NCBI GenBank assembly: GCA_016927565.1
Contig: JAFGMK010000022.1
Location: forward strand, 1 to 34,470
Direction of reading: 5' to 3'
Source of the DNA: Minisyncoccota bacterium
GTDB lineage: Bacteria > Patescibacteriota > Microgenomatia > PFEM01 > JAFGMK01
Length of the DNA stretch: 34,470 nucleotides
The notes under the pieces are model-generated. The model was given only the letters and a program-made list of their open reading frames with translations, was not told where the DNA came from and did not search any database. Shown here in pieces: positions 30,164-34,470 of the stretch. The translations under genes and the position numbers were made by a program. Numbering within the stretch: the stretch's first letter is position 1; each line of letters starts with the position of its first letter.

Positions 30164-33100
30164 ATGAAATTTAAACTGGCTCTTGAAAGCTTAACTAAGC
30201 ATCCTCAGGTTAAGGTAGGGGTAGTGGTAGCGTTGGGGATTAATAACGAAAAAAACGAATTAACAAGCTTTTGCCAGGATCTTTCTCAAAAATATCCGCT
30301 TTCGATTAGTGGCGAGGATCTGGACAAAATTAAGGGCGATCTGGTCCTCAAAGCCGGTGATGGGGAGGGGGGGCAGTTTGGTTTTAGCTCCCTAACCCGA
30401 TCAGCTACCATTGTTATTGAGGCTTTGCCGGGGGTAATTGAGGGTGAATTAAGAGCTGCTTTGGAAGAGTTGGCGTCATTTTTGGCCGATAAGCTGGGAG
30501 GTGAGATTCGGGGGGCAGTTTTGGGTCGGGCTAAGCCGGAATGGGAGATTGATTATCCTCCCGGCGGTAAAACAAAATCCGCTAATCAATCAGAGCCTTC
30601 TAAAAAGAAGAAAAAGACAGGTAAAAGGCTCCAAAAAGCTTCAATTAGCGGAATACCGGCTCTTTTGCAAACGGACTATTTTCCACTTCTTCAATCCCGA
30701 TTGCTGGCAGAAGTCAAAAAAGCCGTTTTAGCTCTCGGTTTAGATGATTCCGGGCTTTGTTTGGAACATCCGGCTGATTTTAAATTTGGTGACTACAGCA
30801 CCAATTTTGCTCTTGCCGGCTACGGCCGGATTAAGAACAAAAAGAAAAAAATCAAAAGTCCTCTTGATCTGGCTGAACAGCTTAAATCCCAAATTTTAAA
30901 TCTCAAATCTCCCTTGATCGGCAGGGTTGAAACCGCGCCGCCGGGTTATCTTAATCTTTGGTTTAAAAAAAACGCCCTGATCAGCCAATTGGGCTTAGTG
31001 TTAACTGATCGGGAAAAATATCCTCGACTGGACTTTTTGACCGGTAAGAAAATTCTTCTTGAACACACTAGCCCTGATCCTATCAAAACCATTCATATCG
31101 GTCACCTGAGAAATAATTTTATTGGCATGTCGGTTGGCCGGATTCTGACTAAGTTAGGAGCTGAAGTAATCCTGGATTGCATCAATAACGATCGGGGAAC
31201 TCATGTTTGCCGGGCAATGCTGGGTTACTTGATTTTTGGCCGGAAATCGGTTGGCTTAGATCCTGAAGCTTTGAAGACCTTTGCGATTGGTGACGAAAAA
31301 GTAAAGATGGTCAGCCAAAAAGCGAACTGGCGGGAATTGCTTGATGGCTGGCTGGCCGGTCCGGATGAATGGTGGGGGCCGGAAGACTGGTCTTTGAAAC
31401 CCGATCACCAGAACCTTATTTTTTATGCTTTGGGTGACCGGGCGGAAAGATTAACGCCTGAATTGGGAGAGCAAGTCCGGGAAATTTTAAGAGATTGGGA
31501 GGCGGAAAAGTCCAAGGTTTGGGCTTTGTGGCGGCAGATCATTGATTGGTCTTTGTCGGGCTACCGGCAGACCTATGAACGGATCGAAAGTCACCACGAC
31601 AAAGTCTGGCATGAATCGGAGCTTTTTCAGGGCGGCAAAGAGCTGGTCAGGATTGGTCTTGAAAAAGGCATTTTTAAAGAAAGCCACAAAGCAATCATCA
31701 GCCAGTTGGCGGAGTATGGTCTGCCGGATACGGTGGTGATTAAATCTGACAAAACGGCGCTTTATCATACCTTTGATCTCAATCTGGTGCTTCAAAAAAG
31801 AAAAATTTTTCCGGCTGATCTTTATATTTGGGATATCGGCAGCGATCAGCTTCTGTATTTAAAACAACTTTTTGCCATGTGTGAACAACTGGGGATCGGT
31901 CAAAGAGAAAGTTTTTTCCATTTAAACTATGGTTATGTTTCTTTGGCTTCGGGGGAAAAAATGGCTTCGCGGAAAGGGACCGTGATTAAAGCCGATGACC
32001 TGATTGATCTTTTAAAAAACAAGGCTCGGCAAATTATGCAAACCGCCGAAAAAGGGGAAAAATCAATTTCTGGCACCGAAAAAGATTGGATTATCGAAAA
32101 AGTGGCTTTGGCGGCTATTAAATACGGCCTTTTAAAAACTTATCGGATTAACAATATCCGTTTTGATCCTGACCGGTCGGTTGATCTTAAGGGAGATTCC
32201 GGACCTTATCTCCAATATACTTATGCCCGGTGCCAATCAATTTTAAAAAAAGCCTTGATCCAAAGAATTATTTTTTCTGAGACCGAGCTTTTGAGCGTCA
32301 TTAGTTCGGCTGGCGGGGTTATGCCGCTTTCCCGGGCTTTTCCGGGCCGATCGGCTTTTCCTTTTCCCGGTTCCTCTCCGGCCCGTTCGGGGATGAGGAA
32401 TCAGGGCTTTTCTCTGCCTCAGAATTTTCCCGGCCAAGTTGGCAGTCAAAGCGGCGGCAAAAATTATCTGCCAGGTTCCGGAGCCGGATCAGGTTTTTCT
32501 CAATCACTGCCGGCTCGTTTTCCGCCGCCAAGAGCCGGTAGTTTGAGCAGTCCGGCTCCTTTAGCCGGGGTTCAAAATCGGCCGAATTCTTCATTTGGGC
32601 GGACTCAAACTCCGGTTGCCCCGGGTTTCAGCCGTCAGACGTCTTATAACCCGACTGGTTACAATTCCGGGCTTTCCCGGAATTGGCCTAGAGGACTGTC
32701 TGGCAGTCCATTGCCGGGAAAAAAACCGGTTTGGCTGACAAAACTTTCTTCTCAGGAGGAATTGCTCTTGCGGACTCTTTACCGTTTTGAAGAGGTGGTT
32801 TTGGAAGCCGGCCAAAAAATGGATCCGAGTCTGATCTGTCATTTTCTCTTGGATTTAGCCCAAAAATTTAATTTATTTTATCACCGATGCCCCATCTTGA
32901 AATCAGCTAATAGCAATAATAATGATCCCGGATTGGCAGATATTTCCGATCCGGGATCGGGGAGATTGGTGAGACTGACGAATGGCCGGGAAAAAACAAT
33001 TTTTGAGCAAAAAAGAACTAAGGATGACGGGTTATCAAGGCGCGGGTTGCCAAAAAAAAGGCAGGCAATTGATCCCGGCCTGCAAAAATTCCGCCTGGCT

Positions 33101-33175
33101 TTAACCGGAGGCGTTGCCCAGGTCTTGAAAAATGGCCTGGAGCTTTTGGGAATTGAAGCTTTGGAGAGGATGTAA
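30164..33175 (+). CDS. argS: arginyl-tRNA synthetase, enlarged
   Basis: 1003 residues, against 550-600 usual. Residues 1-130 are an extra N-terminal domain that I cannot name (VKVGVVVALGIN start), followed by a Lys-rich linker (about 140-165). The normal Add-1 domain follows (FKFGDYSTNFAL), then the catalytic core with HIGH at 311-314 and KMASR at 599-603. Between core and anticodon domain lies a Pro/Gly/Ser-rich, probably disordered insertion (about 712-853). The DALR anticodon domain (about 857-1003) is broken by a second polar insertion (about 914-973). The frame is unbroken through both insertions and the catalytic motifs are intact, so it should be active. Confidence 0.93.
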   Translation: MKFKLALESLTKHPQVKVGVVVALGINNEKNELTSFCQDLSQKYPLSISGEDLDKIKGDLVLKAGDGEGGQFGFSSLTRSATIVIEALPGVIEGELRAALEELASFLADKLGGEIRGAVLGRAKPEWEIDYPPGGKTKSANQSEPSKKKKKTGKRLQKASISGIPALLQTDYFPLLQSRLLAEVKKAVLALGLDDSGLCLEHPADFKFGDYSTNFALAGYGRIKNKKKKIKSPLDLAEQLKSQILNLKSPLIGRVETAPPGYLNLWFKKNALISQLGLVLTDREKYPRLDFLTGKKILLEHTSPDPIKTIHIGHLRNNFIGMSVGRILTKLGAEVILDCINNDRGTHVCRAMLGYLIFGRKSVGLDPEALKTFAIGDEKVKMVSQKANWRELLDGWLAGPDEWWGPEDWSLKPDHQNLIFYALGDRAERLTPELGEQVREILRDWEAEKSKVWALWRQIIDWSLSGYRQTYERIESHHDKVWHESELFQGGKELVRIGLEKGIFKESHKAIISQLAEYGLPDTVVIKSDKTALYHTFDLNLVLQKRKIFPADLYIWDIGSDQLLYLKQLFAMCEQLGIGQRESFFHLNYGYVSLASGEKMASRKGTVIKADDLIDLLKNKARQIMQTAEKGEKSISGTEKDWIIEKVALAAIKYGLLKTYRINNIRFDPDRSVDLKGDSGPYLQYTYARCQSILKKALIQRIIFSETELLSVISSAGGVMPLSRAFPGRSAFPFPGSSPARSGMRNQGFSLPQNFPGQVGSQSGGKNYLPGSGAGSGFSQSLPARFPPPRAGSLSSPAPLAGVQNRPNSSFGRTQTPVAPGFSRQTSYNPTGYNSGLSRNWPRGLSGSPLPGKKPVWLTKLSSQEELLLRTLYRFEEVVLEAGQKMDPSLICHFLLDLAQKFNLFYHRCPILKSANSNNNDPGLADISDPGSGRLVRLTNGREKTIFEQKRTKDDGLSRRGLPKKRQAIDPGLQKFRLALTGGVAQVLKNGLELLGIEALERM

Positions 33176-33178
33176 AAA

Positions 33179-33340
33179 ATGCCTGAAACTGGTCAGATTG
33201 GGATGTTTGGCTTAACAACTCAAGAAAAAAACCGCTTCTTTTTTCAAAAAAAGGTTCCGATTGAGCCCGCTGGTGAAAGCTTCCATGTCGGGTTTCGCTA
33301 TAATCAAGCGCTGGCAGAGATGCCTGTTTATTGCGGTTGA
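33179..33340 (+). CDS. small ORF (53 aa) directly after argS
   Basis: ATG 33179 is 3 bases after the argS stop, same strand. The peptide starts MPETGQIGMFGLTTQEKNRF and has a middle of basic and aromatic residues, no membrane segment, and ends in YCG. The tight spacing argues for an operon partner. No family recognised. Confidence 0.5.
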   Translation: MPETGQIGMFGLTTQEKNRFFFQKKVPIEPAGESFHVGFRYNQALAEMPVYCG

Positions 33341-33397
33341 GCGGTTGGTCGGGCAAATGACAGCAGCGATTTTCATTCATAAAAATTAGTATAAAAA

Positions 33398-34312
33398 GTG
33401 AGCTATTCGGAAATTGAAACTCCTCAGATTAGATTTCGGATTCTTCATCGGCTTGAAGGCAAGGATGTTTTGCCCCGGGATTTGCCGGCGCAGTTTGATG
33501 CTGTCTTGATTGAGTTGGTTCATTGCCAGCCGATTGCTGATCCTGAGCAACGGCTTAAAGCCTATCTCGCCGGTCTGGAAAATAGCAGTGATTTCGATCG
33601 TTTGCTGGCAAGGGTCAAGAAGAACGGTGCTAAGCTCTTTTTTGGTGATCTAGCCGAGCATGAAATTATCTCCAGCCGCCAGGATTTGAGTTTGATGCTG
33701 CTTGAACTTTGGGTGGGGCTGGCTTTTTGGGGCCGGATGCTTTTCTTTTTATTTCCTTTGAAAGATGAAAAACGCCGCCGGAGAATCAAAAAGCGTTTTT
33801 TAAAGGGAGCGGCATTCGGCTTTTTGGGTTTGTGGTTTCTGTCCGGTATTTTTGAACTGCTGGGGTTTTTTTTAGTTTCGGTAGCCGGCAATACCAGCAA
33901 GAAAGGTTTTTTAAAAGCAGTCCGGGAGGCGATTGCCGCTTCAGCTAATCTCCATCCGGAGAAAACGGTGGTTTTTTTGCGGAATCTTGTCTTGGCCGAA
34001 AAAGCCTGGGAAATTAAAAAGACAATTCAGGACCAGAAAGGTATCGGGAGGAAGAAACCTCTTATTCTTCTTGATTTTCATTTTGGCCACGCCGGGATTA
34101 TTAAAATGCTTGCCTGGTCTCAGGAAATGAGACTGGCTTTGCTTCGGGCCTATCAGCCTTTAATGAAAAAGATGCTTTTTGATCCGGTTCAGAGAGATTA
34201 TTTTAGCCGGTTGACGAGCGCCTCCTGGCACCAGGATCATTGGCGGCAAGAGAGGAGTTATTTGGTAGATAGTTTGGAAAAAATTTCCGATTCCTCATTG
34301 GTTCGGGAATAA
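33398..34312 (+). CDS. membrane protein, weakly TraB/GumN-like
   Basis: 304 residues from GTG 33398. Two hydrophobic segments (about 100-125, LMLLELWVGLAFWGRMLFFLF; about 145-168) are split by a strongly basic loop (KDEKRRRRIKKRF). The C-terminal soluble part has VVFLRNLVLAEKAWEIKKTI and LILLDFHFGHAGI, which recalls the closing region of TraB/GumN-family proteins, but the N-terminal half does not fit well. A TATAAA at 33390-33395 is too close to the GTG to be its promoter; CATAAA (33378-33383) fits better. Function uncertain. Confidence 0.6.
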   Translation: MSYSEIETPQIRFRILHRLEGKDVLPRDLPAQFDAVLIELVHCQPIADPEQRLKAYLAGLENSSDFDRLLARVKKNGAKLFFGDLAEHEIISSRQDLSLMLLELWVGLAFWGRMLFFLFPLKDEKRRRRIKKRFLKGAAFGFLGLWFLSGIFELLGFFLVSVAGNTSKKGFLKAVREAIAASANLHPEKTVVFLRNLVLAEKAWEIKKTIQDQKGIGRKKPLILLDFHFGHAGIIKMLAWSQEMRLALLRAYQPLMKKMLFDPVQRDYFSRLTSASWHQDHWRQERSYLVDSLEKISDSSLVRE

Positions 34313-34345
34313 TAGATCGTAATTGGCGGCGGTGGCGGTTCTCTT

Positions 34346-34375
34346 CTGATACCATGATTCGAATCATAGTATCAG
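34346..34375. repeat. 30-base near-perfect palindrome
   Basis: CTGATACCATGATTC (34346-34360) is followed by its reverse complement with one mismatch (34361-34375), and flanking TCT/AGA extend it after a one-base bulge. No T run follows on either strand, so it looks more like a protein-binding site or recombination target than a terminator. Confidence 0.6.
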
Positions 34376-34383
34376 AGAAAGAA

Positions 34384-34407
34384 AGAGGAATAGAGGAATA
34401 GAGGAAT
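34384..34407. repeat. tandem repeat, 3 x 8 bases
   Basis: AGAGGAAT is repeated three times head to tail, then AAAGAAAAG. A purine-rich short tandem repeat that could vary in copy number by slippage. Confidence 0.8.
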
Positions 34408-34470
34408 AAAGAAAAGAAATGAAGGAATAACAGAAAAATGGACAAGGGGATTGTTTAAACATATTTTCCA

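Noticed and set aside
32300-32728. Pro/Gly/Ser-rich part of argS considered as a frameshift or an intein
   Set aside because: The plus frame runs unbroken from catalytic core to anticodon domain, and no intein splicing motifs (N-terminal Cys block, C-terminal HN) are visible.
33018-33380. Minus-strand 120-codon frame at the argS end
   Set aside because: It lies antisense to the anticodon domain and to the small plus-strand ORF, with no promoter or recognisable domain.

Overview
The window looks like a chromosomal segment of a small-genome bacterium of the Candidate Phyla Radiation (Patescibacteria, most like Microgenomates). This is an inference from gene style, not from a tree. The pointers are ComEC split into a membrane protein and a separate metallo-beta-lactamase protein, a four-repeat S1 protein, a sortase beside its own substrate, many starts lying 4-20 bases behind a -10 box with no Shine-Dalgarno, and TGA used as an ordinary stop.

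Layout. 1-744: the 3' end of 23S rRNA, then 5S rRNA with its own -10 box. 829-3649: ribosomal protein S1 and radA. 3672-8123: a divergent locus that I read as an undescribed RiPP system. It has a PhoB-type winged-helix regulator on the minus strand, a candidate operator, two tiny precursor peptides sharing a leader (MDFK.S.I..G) and a Cys-Ala-Cys core, a PqqD-like/radical SAM/SPASM maturase, and a STAND-type ATPase. 8124-8822: a 54-residue basic small ORF with a near-consensus promoter and a run of hairpins. 8823-13363: a cell-surface block of PKD protein with an APETG tail, sortase (catalytic Arg apparently replaced by Gln), rho, and a LysM/M23 peptidase. 13734-16332: two tRNA-Ala genes around a GH36-type glycosidase and an anchored hypothetical protein. 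16383-19425: a Tat lipoprotein and a possible PP2C-like protein. 19508-26565: leuS, a divergent sigma-70 factor with an extra C-terminal region, comEA, comEC and the ComEC-type hydrolase. 26592-28324: a structured RNA element and a minus-strand VWA/Calx-beta secreted protein. 28989-34312: a second sigma-70 factor, a greatly enlarged argS, a small ORF and a membrane protein.

Two observations stand out. The first is the RiPP locus at 4716-8123. The second is the VWA/Calx-beta gene: essentially its whole coding sequence after the signal peptide (26740-28283) is tiled with about 40 short, mostly perfect inverted repeats. About 25 of these have stems of 7 bp or more. No other gene in the window looks like this, and gene content does not explain it.

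How the genes may work together. PKD protein, sortase, M23 peptidase and VWA protein form a surface and cell-wall set. ComEA, ComEC and the hydrolase form a DNA-uptake set. The RiPP maturase and ATPase form a peptide-modification set with no visible exporter. All assignments are from reading motifs by eye; no database search was run.
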